Source: Paludisphaera soli (GTDB lineage Bacteria > Planctomycetota > Planctomycetia > Isosphaerales > Isosphaeraceae). From it: a DNA stretch of 48,818 nt. The position numbers were made by a program, and so were the translations under genes. Positions 34,545 through 42,520 of this stretch are shown here, in pieces. The DNA is taken from positions 1 through 48,818 of the forward strand of contig NZ_JAALJI010000038.1 in NCBI RefSeq assembly GCF_011064595.1, written 5' to 3'. How positions within the stretch are numbered: the stretch's first letter is position 1; each line of letters begins with the position of its first letter. Below the pieces are notes generated by a model. It saw nothing but the letters and a program-made list of their open reading frames with translations, had not been told where the DNA came from and did no database searches.

Positions 34545-34997
34545 CCCGGCGACCGCCGTCCGCACTGGCCTGAAAACGGCCCCCTCGGCCGTAACGTCTT
34601 TCCCCAAAAAGAAGAAACGACCCGAACACGCCGCGCGACATCGGCTTCGTCCGACGCGCCACGGCCTCGACCGAGTTCGTCCGCCCCCGGCCGAGCGGCG
34701 TCGTCGCAACCCGCCCGTAAACGAAGCCATCGCACGCCCCCCCCTTCTACAATGGAACTTCGGCGGGGCGCGACGCGACGGCGGAGCCCTCCAGATTGAT
34801 GATGCCTCCGATCGCCGGGTTGGGGGCGCGAGGGGCCGGAAACCGGGGGAATCCGGACGACCGGCCCGGCCGACCCCGTTCCCTCGCCGAGGGCGCGTCC
34901 GCTAGAATCGGACGCGGGACGTCGATACGTGCCGTCACGTCTCCCCTTCTTGCTCCGATCCGCACCCGCATGAATCCCGTCCGAGGGCTCCTCCATC
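34545..34997. other. 453-base intergenic region
   Basis: A six-base-pair hairpin (ACGGCC at 34576-34581, GGCCGT at 34587-34592) followed by GTCTTT may terminate the upstream gene. The string CTACAATGGA at 34747-34756 matches the -10 region of the Fur-family gene, and TAGAAT occurs at 34903-34908; neither has a convincing -35. I see no gene. Confidence 0.5.
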
Positions 34998-37900
34998 ATG
35001 TTGCGCCTCCTGCTGCTGCTCGCGTCGAGCGCCGCGACCGCCGCTTTGGCGGCCGCGTCGGCCGGCACGCGAGCCGACGCCGACTCGCCGCCGATCCGCG
35101 TCCTCTTCCTCGGCGACCGCGGCCACCACGCGCCCGCCGACCGCGCGGCGCAGATCGCGCCGGTGCTCGCCCTGCGGGGCGTCGACGTGACGTACACCGA
35201 GGACGTCGCCTCCGCCCTGAAACCGGAGACGCTCAAGGGGTATGACGCCCTGCTCCTCTACGCCAACATCGACGAGATCGCCCCGGAGCAGGCGAAGGCG
35301 CTGGTCGACTACGTCGAGGCGGGCGGCGGATTCGCGCCGATCCACTGCGCCTCGTTCTGCTTCCGCAACGCCCCGGAGGTCGTCGCGCTGATCGGCGGCC
35401 AGTTCAAGAGCCACGAGACGGGCGAGTTCGAGACCACGGTCGTCGACGCCGAGCACCCGATCATGAAGGGCCTCGCCCCGTTCAAGACCTGGGATGAGAC
35501 CTACGTCCACGAGAAGCACAACGCCGAGGGCCGCACCGTCCTCCAGCTGCGCGACCAGGAGCCGTACACCTGGACCCGCGACCAGGGGAAGGGCCGCGTC
35601 TTCTACACCGCCTACGGCCACGACTCGAGGACCTGGGAGCAGCCCGGCTTCCAGGCCCTGCTGGAGCGCGGCCTCCGCTGGGCGGCCGGCAAGCCGGTGT
35701 TCGACTCGCGGCCGACCGTCGCGTCGGGGCTGAAGCCCGCCGCGGTCGTCGACGCCGGGTCGGACATCCCCAACTACCTCCCCTCGAAGAAGTGGGGCGT
35801 GCAGGGCGAGCCGTACCGCAGCATGCCCAAGCCGCTGAGCCCCGAGGACTCGCTCAAGCACCTGATCCTGCCGAAGGGCTTCGAGGCCTCGTTGTTCGCC
35901 GCCGAGCCGGAGATCGCCAAACCGATCTGCATGGCCTGGGACCACAAGGGCCGGCTCTGGATCGCCGAGAGCTTCGACTACCCCAACACCAAGCAGCGCC
36001 GGGGTTCCGAGGGCCGCGACCGGATCAAGGTCTGCGAGGACCGCGACGGCGACGGCAAGGCCGAGACGTTCACGATCTTCGCCGAGGGGCTGAACATCCC
36101 CACGAGCCTCTGCTACTACGACGGCGGGCTGATCGTCCTCCAGGCGCCCGACACGCTCTTCCTCAAGGACACCGACGGCGACGGCAAGGCCGACGTCCGC
36201 AAGGTCCTGTTCACGGGCTGGGGGACCGAGGACACCCACGCCGGCCCGAGCAACCTTCGCTACGGCCCCGACGGCTGGATCTGGGGGATCGTCGGGTATT
36301 CGGCCTTCGACGGCGAGGTCGGCGGCGAGAAGCACCAGTTCGGCCAGGGGATCTTCCGGTTCAAGCCCGACGGCTCGAAGCTGGAGTTCCTCCGCAGCAC
36401 CAGCAACAACTCGTGGGGCCTGGGCTTCAGCGAGGAAGGGCTGACCTTCGCCTCCACGGCCAACGGCTGCCCCAGCGTCTTCCTGGGCGTCCCCAACCGC
36501 TACTATGAGTCGGTGAAGGGCTGGTCGCCGAGCGTCCTGCGGATGATCGCCGCGACCAACAACATCTACCCCGAGACCGACAAGGTCCGCCAGGTCGACC
36601 ACCACGGCGGGTTCACCGCCGCCGCCGGCCATGCGCTCTACACCGCGAGGGCGTATCCGGCCCCGTACTGGAACAAGACCGCGTTCGTCGCCGAGCCGAC
36701 CGGGCACCTGCTGGCGACGTTCACGCTCCAGCCGAAGGGGAGCGACTTCGCCTCGTACAACGGCTGGAACCTCGTCTCCAGCGACGACGAATGGACCGCG
36801 CCGATCATGGCCGAGGTCGGCCCCGACGGCAACGTCTGGGTCATCGACTGGTACAACTACATCGTGCAGCACAACCCCACGCCCCAGGGATTCCAGACCG
36901 GCAAGGGGAACGCCTACGAGACCCCCCTGCGCGACAAGACCCACGGCCGGATCCACCGGATCGCCTGGAAGGACGCCCCGAAGGCCGCGTGGAAACCGCT
37001 CGACCCGGCCGACCCCGACGGCCTCGTCGCCGCGCTGGGGAGCGACAATCAGTTCTGGCGTCTGCACGCCCAGCGGCTGCTGACCGAGCGCGGCAAGGCC
37101 GACGTGGTCCCGAAGCTGCTCGCCCTGGCCGCCGACCCGAAGGTCGACGCCGTCGGCCTGAACCCCGGCGCGATCCACGCCCTCTGGACGCTCCGCGGCC
37201 TGAACGCCCTGGCCGACGCCGAGGCCCGCGCGGCGGCCGTCGCGGCGCTCAAGCACCCCTCGGCCGGCGTCCGCCGCGCGGCCTTGCAGGTCCTCCCGCG
37301 CGACGCCGACGGCGTGAAGGCGCTGCTCGCGGCCGGCTCGCTGGCCGATGAAGACGCGCAAGTCCGCCTCGCCGCCCTCCTGGCCCTCGCCGACGTCCCG
37401 ACCGACCCGGCGGCGGGCGCGGGGATCGCCGAGGCGCTCGTCGCCGGCCTGGGCGCCCGCGATCGCTGGCTGACCGACGCCGCCACGAGCGCCGCGGCCG
37501 CGCACGCCGAGCCGTTCCTGAAGGCGCTGGCCGCGACGAAGGCCGGGGGCGAGCCCTCGCCCACGCTGCTCGCGGTGGTCGAGCGGGTCGCCGAGCATCA
37601 CGCGCGGGGCGGCCCGGCCGAGACGGTCGGCGGCCTGCTGACGGCCTTCGGCGAGCGGGCCGACGACCCCTTCGTCCGCGCGATCGCCGGCCGCGTCGTG
37701 CTGGGCGAGGCCAAGGGCTGGCCCGCCGACCGCAAGCCGACGCTCGACGCGGCGACCGAGAAGGCGCTCGCCGGGCTGCTGGAGAAGCTCCCGGCCGACG
37801 CCCGGGGCCGGCTGGTCTTCCTCGGCTCGCGGTGGGGGAGCGAGGCCATGAAGGAGGCGTCCGAGGCCGTCGCGAAGACGATGCTGGCGACGATCGCCGA

Positions 37901-39338
37901 CGAGGCCAAACCCGAAGACGAGCGGCTCGCCGCCGCCCGCGAGGTCGTCGCCCTCCGCCCCGAGGACGACGCCGTGGCCGCCGAGTTGATCGACGCGATC
38001 ACCCCCCGCACGCCCCCGGCGCTGGCCGGCGGGCTCGTCGAGGCGCTGGCCAAGGGCCGCGCCCGCGAGGCCGGCAAGGCCCTGCTCGACGGCCTGCCGC
38101 GCATGACCCCCGGCACCCGCTCGATCGCCGTCCGGGCGCTGCTCGGCCGGGCCGACTGGACGGCCGACCTGCTCGCCGCCGTGGACGACGGCCGGCTCGG
38201 CTGGGACGACTTCACGCTCGACCAGAAGCAGGCCCTGGCCGCCCACCCGGACAAGGCCCTGGCCGAGAAGGCCGCCATGCTCATCGCCCGCGGCGGCGCC
38301 CTGCCCGACGCCGACCGCCAGGCGGTCGTCGAACAGCTCATGAAGGTCGTCCTCGAAGGGGGCGACGCGGCGCACGGCAAGAAGGTGTTCGTCGAGCAGT
38401 GCGCCAAGTGCCACAAGCACGGCGGCGAGGGGGGGAACGTCGGCCCCGACCTCAGCGGCATGGCGTCGCACCCCCGCTCCGAGCTGCTCGTCCACATCGT
38501 CGACCCCAGCCGGAGCGTCGAGGGGAACTTCGTCCAGTACACGCTCGCCACGACCGACGGCCGGGTCATCAACGGCCTGATGGCCTCGGAGTCCAAGACG
38601 GCCGTCGAGCTGCTCGACGCCGACGCCAAGACCCACGTCGTCCTCCGCGAGGACATCGACGAGATGGTCGCCTCCAAGAAGTCGCTCATGCCCGAGGGCT
38701 TCGAGAAGCAGATGAAGGAGGGCGACCTCACGGATCTCCTCGCCTTCCTCACCCAGCGCGGCAAGTACCTGCCGCTGGACCTCCGCAAGGCCGCCACCGT
38801 CGTCACGACGAAGGGGATGTTCTACGCCTCCGAGTCCCCGGTGGAGCGGCTGATCTTCCCCGACTGGGGCCCGAAGGAGTTCCAGGGCGTGCCGTATCAG
38901 CTGATCGACCCCAAGGGGGACCGCACGCCGAACGCGATCCTGCTCAACGGGCCGATCGGCGAGGTCCCCCCGAAGATGCCCCGGGCCGTCGAGCTGGACT
39001 GCAACGCGCCGGCGAAGGCGATCCACATCCTGGGGGGCGTGGGCGGCTGGGCCTACAACGGCGGCGAGCCGCGCAAGACGGTCTCGATGATCGTCCGGCT
39101 GCACTACGCCGACGGCAAGACGGAGGACCACCCGCTGCTCGACGGCGTGCACCTGGCGGACTACATCCGCCCGATCGACGTCCCCGGCTCCGATCTGGCC
39201 TTCACCCTCCGCGGTCGCCAGCTCCGCCACGTCCGGATCGCCCCCGAGCGGTCCGAGGCCGTGGCGAAGATCGAGCTGGTCAAGGGGGACGACCAGACCG
39301 CCCCGGTCGTCATGGCCGTGACCGTGGAGACCGAGTAA
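34998..39338 (+). CDS. Planctomycete fusion protein: ThuA, membrane-bound dehydrogenase, HEAT region, cytochrome c domain
   Basis: The 1,446-residue secreted protein has a signal peptide (residues 1-27). ThuA-like domain: about 33-230 (IRVLFLGDRGHHAPADRAAQ, then GYDALLLYANID, then GGGFAPIHCAS). A PQQ/NHL-type beta-propeller dehydrogenase domain follows at about 285-640 (GFEASLFAAEPEIAKPICMAW, WIAESFDYP). An alanine-rich HEAT-like region runs from about 650 to 1100. Next is the planctomycete haem-binding domain with CAKCH at 1135-1139, NVGPDLSGMASHPRSELL and DPSRSVEGNFVQYT. A C-terminal beta-rich domain of about 170 residues follows. Families of this type are numerous in planctomycetes and are assumed to oxidise sugars or related polymers; the substrate is unknown. 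Confidence 0.92.
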   Translation: MLRLLLLLASSAATAALAAASAGTRADADSPPIRVLFLGDRGHHAPADRAAQIAPVLALRGVDVTYTEDVASALKPETLKGYDALLLYANIDEIAPEQAKALVDYVEAGGGFAPIHCASFCFRNAPEVVALIGGQFKSHETGEFETTVVDAEHPIMKGLAPFKTWDETYVHEKHNAEGRTVLQLRDQEPYTWTRDQGKGRVFYTAYGHDSRTWEQPGFQALLERGLRWAAGKPVFDSRPTVASGLKPAAVVDAGSDIPNYLPSKKWGVQGEPYRSMPKPLSPEDSLKHLILPKGFEASLFAAEPEIAKPICMAWDHKGRLWIAESFDYPNTKQRRGSEGRDRIKVCEDRDGDGKAETFTIFAEGLNIPTSLCYYDGGLIVLQAPDTLFLKDTDGDGKADVRKVLFTGWGTEDTHAGPSNLRYGPDGWIWGIVGYSAFDGEVGGEKHQFGQGIFRFKPDGSKLEFLRSTSNNSWGLGFSEEGLTFASTANGCPSVFLGVPNRYYESVKGWSPSVLRMIAATNNIYPETDKVRQVDHHGGFTAAAGHALYTARAYPAPYWNKTAFVAEPTGHLLATFTLQPKGSDFASYNGWNLVSSDDEWTAPIMAEVGPDGNVWVIDWYNYIVQHNPTPQGFQTGKGNAYETPLRDKTHGRIHRIAWKDAPKAAWKPLDPADPDGLVAALGSDNQFWRLHAQRLLTERGKADVVPKLLALAADPKVDAVGLNPGAIHALWTLRGLNALADAEARAAAVAALKHPSAGVRRAALQVLPRDADGVKALLAAGSLADEDAQVRLAALLALADVPTDPAAGAGIAEALVAGLGARDRWLTDAATSAAAAHAEPFLKALAATKAGGEPSPTLLAVVERVAEHHARGGPAETVGGLLTAFGERADDPFVRAIAGRVVLGEAKGWPADRKPTLDAATEKALAGLLEKLPADARGRLVFLGSRWGSEAMKEASEAVAKTMLATIADEAKPEDERLAAAREVVALRPEDDAVAAELIDAITPRTPPALAGGLVEALAKGRAREAGKALLDGLPRMTPGTRSIAVRALLGRADWTADLLAAVDDGRLGWDDFTLDQKQALAAHPDKALAEKAAMLIARGGALPDADRQAVVEQLMKVVLEGGDAAHGKKVFVEQCAKCHKHGGEGGNVGPDLSGMASHPRSELLVHIVDPSRSVEGNFVQYTLATTDGRVINGLMASESKTAVELLDADAKTHVVLREDIDEMVASKKSLMPEGFEKQMKEGDLTDLLAFLTQRGKYLPLDLRKAATVVTTKGMFYASESPVERLIFPDWGPKEFQGVPYQLIDPKGDRTPNAILLNGPIGEVPPKMPRAVELDCNAPAKAIHILGGVGGWAYNGGEPRKTVSMIVRLHYADGKTEDHPLLDGVHLADYIRPIDVPGSDLAFTLRGRQLRHVRIAPERSEAVAKIELVKGDDQTAPVVMAVTVETE

Positions 39339-39362
39339 ACCAAGCGGGCCGGCGACGTCATG

Positions 39363-39558
39363 CCTTCCCCCCTGGCGGGGGAAGGTGGCCGAAGGCCGGA
39401 TGGAGGGGGGACGAGCGAGACGTCCGTCGGAGCTTCCGAAGCGACCTCCCGAGGCCGACGGCCGTGCAAGCGGGCTTCATAGGCCCACGCTCCCCGCGGG
39501 CGTCCCCCCCTCATCTGACCGCTGCGCGGTCTGCCTTCCCCCGCCAGGGGGGAAGACC
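39363..39558. repeat. Interspersed hairpin repeat, copy 3 (left and right modules)
   Basis: The left module has the same TTCCCCCCTGGCGGGGGAA and GGCC-GAA-GGCC hairpins as copy 1. The right module ends GTCTGCCTTCCCCCGCCA then GGGGGGAAGACC. The spacer shares scattered blocks with copies 1 and 2 (GACGAGCGAGA near its start, CCGACGGC and CTCCCCGC later). It starts 25 bases after the stop codon of the dehydrogenase fusion gene. Confidence 0.85.
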
Positions 39559-39587
39559 GTTTTCGGCCGACGCCTCCTCGCGACGTC

Positions 39588-39650
39588 CGCCTTGATGATC
39601 CCCCTCATCCGGCCCTGAAGGGCCACCTTCCCCCACCGGGGGGGAGGGAA
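39588..39650. repeat. Interspersed hairpin repeat, copy 3, inverted left module
   Basis: It begins CGCCTTGAT, then CCCCCTCATCCGGCCC, the stem-loop GGCCCT-GA-AGGGCC, and the stem CTTCCCCCACCGGGGGGGAGG. The distance from the right module (about 30 bases) and the order match copy 1. It ends 25 bases before the start of the GH2 gene and would lie in its 5' leader if transcription begins upstream. Confidence 0.82.
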
Positions 39651-39674
39651 GATGTTGAATCGCAGAATCGTGAG

Positions 39675-41924
39675 ATGGAAAGGATCGACCTCGTGAGACG
39701 CCTCCTCTTCGGCGTGCTGTTGGCCGCCGCGCCGGCGATCGCCCTCGCCGACGACGCCCCGGCCTGGCAGCCCGCACAGGCCGCCCTCAAGACCCGATGG
39801 GCCGACCAGGTCGACCCGGCGACCGTGCATTCCGAGTACCCCCGCCCGCAGCTCGTCCGCGAGCGCTGGGTCAACCTGAACGGCCTGTGGGACCACGCCG
39901 TGCGGCCGTCGGCCGAGGCGCGGCCCGAGGCGTTCGACGGGCCGATCCTCGTGCCGTTCCCGATCGAGTCGGCCCTGAGCGGCGTCAAGAAGGCGGTGAA
40001 GCCCGACGAGACGCTCTGGTATCGCCGGACGTTCGACCTGCAGGAGCCCGCCGCAGGCACGCGGTTCCTGCTCCACTTCGGCGCCGTCGACTGGGCGGCG
40101 ACCGTCACCGTCAACGGCAAGGAGGTCGGCTCGCACAAGGGGGGCTTCGACCCCTTCACGTTCGACGTGACCGACGCGCTCGACTTCTCGAAGGAGGCCC
40201 AGGAGGTCGTCGTCGCGGTGACCGACCCGACCGACACCGGCAGCCAGCCGCGCGGCAAGCAGGTCCTCAAGCCCGAAGGCATCTGGTACACGGCCGTCAC
40301 CGGGATCTGGCAGACGGTCTGGCTGGAGCCGGTCCCGGCGACGCGGATCGACGCGCTCAAGATCGTCACCGACGTGGATGCGAAGGAAGTCCGCGTCACC
40401 CCGACGGTCGTGGGCGAGCCCGGCGCGGCGGTCCGCGTGCTGGTCTTCGACGGCGACGACGTGATCGCCGAGGCGACCGGCCCGGCCGGCGAGCCGATCA
40501 AGATCGCGATCGCCGAGCCCAAGCTGTGGGGGCCCGACTCCCCCTTCCTCTACGACGTCAAGGCGACCGTGGGAGGCGACGGCGGCGACGCGGTGGGCTC
40601 GTACTTCGGCATGCGGAAGATCGCGATCGCCAAGGACGAGGCCGGCGTGCTCCGGCTGATGCTGAACGACAGGCCGCTCTTCCAGTACGGCCCGCTCGAC
40701 CAGGGCTGGTGGCCCGACGGCCTCTACACGGCCCCGACCGACGAGGCGCTCAAGTACGACCTGGACGTGACGAAGCAGCTCAACTTCAACATGATCCGCA
40801 AGCACGTGAAGGTCGAGCCCGCGCGCTGGTACCGCTACTGCGACGAGATGGGGTTCCTCGTCTGGCAGGACATGCCCTCGGCCGACAACAAGACCGACGA
40901 GTCGAAGGAGCAGTTCGGCGTCGAGTGGAAGGCCGTGATCGACGCCCTGCACAACCACCCGTCGATCGTCATGTGGGTGCCGTTCAACGAGGGCTGGGGC
41001 CAGCACGACACCGAACGCGTCGTCGCCTGGACCAAGGAGTACGACCCGACCCGGCTGGTCAACAACGCAAGCGGCTGGACCGACAAGGGGGTGGGCGACG
41101 TCAACGACATGCACAACTACCCCGGCCCCGGCATGCCCGCCCTGGAGGAGAACCGCGCGGCGGTGCTCGGCGAGTTCGGCGGCCTCGGCCTGCCGACCGA
41201 AGGCCACGTCCTGCTGGAGAAGGGCAACTGGGGCTACGTCAGCTTCAAGAACCCCGAGGAGCTGGGCGCCCGCTACCTGGGGCTGGTCGACCGCCTGAAG
41301 GTGCTCGCCGGCCTGGGCCTGGGCGCCGCCGTGTACACGCAGACGACCGACGTGGAGATCGAGGTCAACGGCTTCATGACGTATGACCGCGAGGTGATGA
41401 AGTTCCCGGTCGAGGCCGTCGCCTCGGCCCACGCCGGGCTCTACGACGCGACCCAGCCGCTCAAGGCGAACGTCCTGATCCCCACCGCGCAGACCGCCCC
41501 GCAGGAGTGGAAGTACACGACCGACACGCCGGCCGAGGGCTGGCAAGGGCCCGACTTCGACGACTCCGGCTGGGCGACCGGCCCCGGCGGGTTCGGCACG
41601 AAGGAGACGCCGAATACGGTCATCGGCACCGAGTGGACCACGCCCGACATCCACATCCGCAAGGAGATCGAGCTGGCCGAGGCCCCGACCGGCCAGCTCT
41701 GGCTCTGGATCCACCACGACGACGAGGCCGAGGTCTTCCTCAACGGCGAGTCCGTCGCCAAGCTCGGCAAGTGGGTCACGAACTACGAGTTCGTCCCCCT
41801 CCCCGCCTCCGCCGCCCAGGCTTTGAAGGCCGGCCGGAACGTCGTCGCCGTCTCCTGCCACCAGGACAAGGGGGGCCAGTCGATCGACGTCGGCCTGATC
41901 GAGGTCAAGCAGGCCCAGCCCTGA
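39675..41924 (+). CDS. Secreted glycoside hydrolase family 2 protein (beta-galactosidase-like)
   Basis: The 749-residue protein has a signal peptide (cleaved near ALADD). It shows the GH2 order: N-terminal jelly roll (about 55-225: RERWVNLNGLWDHAV, WYRRTF, VTVNGKEVGSHKGGFDPFTFDVT), Ig-like domain (about 225-320), TIM barrel with GPLDQGWWPDGLYT, the acid/base Glu439 in WVPFNEGWGQ and nucleophile Glu500 in LGEFGG. A C-terminal beta-sandwich (about 600-745) may bind carbohydrate. GH2 enzymes cleave beta-galactosides, mannosides or glucuronides; which one is unclear. The GTG at 39693 has a better Shine-Dalgarno (AAAGGA) and a neater signal peptide, so it may be the true start. Confidence 0.9.
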   Translation: MERIDLVRRLLFGVLLAAAPAIALADDAPAWQPAQAALKTRWADQVDPATVHSEYPRPQLVRERWVNLNGLWDHAVRPSAEARPEAFDGPILVPFPIESALSGVKKAVKPDETLWYRRTFDLQEPAAGTRFLLHFGAVDWAATVTVNGKEVGSHKGGFDPFTFDVTDALDFSKEAQEVVVAVTDPTDTGSQPRGKQVLKPEGIWYTAVTGIWQTVWLEPVPATRIDALKIVTDVDAKEVRVTPTVVGEPGAAVRVLVFDGDDVIAEATGPAGEPIKIAIAEPKLWGPDSPFLYDVKATVGGDGGDAVGSYFGMRKIAIAKDEAGVLRLMLNDRPLFQYGPLDQGWWPDGLYTAPTDEALKYDLDVTKQLNFNMIRKHVKVEPARWYRYCDEMGFLVWQDMPSADNKTDESKEQFGVEWKAVIDALHNHPSIVMWVPFNEGWGQHDTERVVAWTKEYDPTRLVNNASGWTDKGVGDVNDMHNYPGPGMPALEENRAAVLGEFGGLGLPTEGHVLLEKGNWGYVSFKNPEELGARYLGLVDRLKVLAGLGLGAAVYTQTTDVEIEVNGFMTYDREVMKFPVEAVASAHAGLYDATQPLKANVLIPTAQTAPQEWKYTTDTPAEGWQGPDFDDSGWATGPGGFGTKETPNTVIGTEWTTPDIHIRKEIELAEAPTGQLWLWIHHDDEAEVFLNGESVAKLGKWVTNYEFVPLPASAAQALKAGRNVVAVSCHQDKGGQSIDVGLIEVKQAQP

Positions 41925-41940
41925 ATTGCTCCAACCTGCA

Positions 41941-41980
41941 AACGAAGCGGCCCCGCCGGGATCGGCGGGGCCGCTTCGTT
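41941..41980. terminator. Strong bidirectional intrinsic terminator
   Basis: A perfect 17-base-pair stem: AACGAAGCGGCCCCGCC (41941-41957) and GGCGGGGCCGCTTCGTT (41964-41980), loop GGGATC. The T's on the right and A's on the left give short U-tracts in both directions. It lies 16 bases after the GH2 stop codon, and 46 bases beyond the end of the convergent DUF6678-like gene, so it can end both. Confidence 0.85.
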
Positions 41981-42026
41981 TCGAACGCGATGAGTACGCC
42001 ACTCGGCAGCTTTCCGAGGCGCGGCT

Positions 42027-42395
42027 TCAGAGGAATGCGGGCGCGACGCCGGGCCGCAACCATCCCCAGATTCGCACCCTTCCGCCTTCCAGGCTGATCG
42101 GAGCACCGACCTTTTTCAGGGTCGCGATGATCTCGTCACGCCGGAGATCTGGGCCGATATCCAGCCACTCGATGGTCTCCCAGGGCCGGGGATGATAGAT
42201 CCACTCGCGATCCACGGTCGCGGGCCCCGGTTCAAGCCCCTGCAGGTCTTTGATGCGGAAGCCTGGCGGGCCGCCTGCCAACCCACGCATCGCCTCGGTC
42301 GCCTCACGCCACTTGGTGGCGTTCATCGCCGAGACGAGATTCTCACGGGCGACGTACCTTCGCCAGGCCTCGAGTTCCCGTTCTTGAGCCCGCAT
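42027..42395 (-). CDS. DUF6678-like protein of unknown function
   Basis: The 122-residue protein, from the ATG at 42395, contains SAMNATKWREATEAMR, FRIKDLQGLEPGPATVDREW, and then IYHPRPWETIEWLDIG, a pattern I associate with the DUF6678 family (N.TKW near the N-terminus, DREW.YH and IEW.. later). The C-terminal part (GAPISLEGGRVRIWGWL) is short and closes the domain. No catalytic residues can be proposed. A GTG at 42407 is another possible start, and a longer frame to 42458 runs into repeat DNA. It is convergent with the GH2 gene, sharing its terminator. Confidence 0.65.
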   Translation of the reverse strand: MRAQERELEAWRRYVARENLVSAMNATKWREATEAMRGLAGGPPGFRIKDLQGLEPGPATVDREWIYHPRPWETIEWLDIGPDLRRDEIIATLKKVGAPISLEGGRVRIWGWLRPGVAPAFL

Positions 42396-42420
42396 GGGTT
42401 TCGGCACATCCGACAGAGAT

Positions 42421-42483
42421 CGCCTTGATGGTCCCCCACATCCGGCCCTTCGGGCCACCTCCCCCCACCGGGGGGGTGAAGGA
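42421..42483. repeat. Interspersed hairpin repeat, copy 4 (single inverted left module)
   Basis: This module again starts CGCCTTGAT and carries CCCCCACATCCGGCCC, the stem-loop GGCCC-TTC-GGGCC, and the stem CTCCCCCCACCGGGGGGG. The left and right modules of the larger copies are absent, so the inverted left module can exist alone. It lies between the 5' end of the DUF6678-like gene and the 3' end of the FG-GAP gene. Confidence 0.8.
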
Positions 42484-42520
42484 AGGACTTATATCAACAA
42501 CCGATCATGCAACGCCCGAC

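Noticed and set aside
34935-39230. A 1,431-codon open frame antisense to the ThuA/dehydrogenase gene
   Set aside because: The opposite strand has clear domains and a signal peptide; this frame has none and is a GC-skew shadow.
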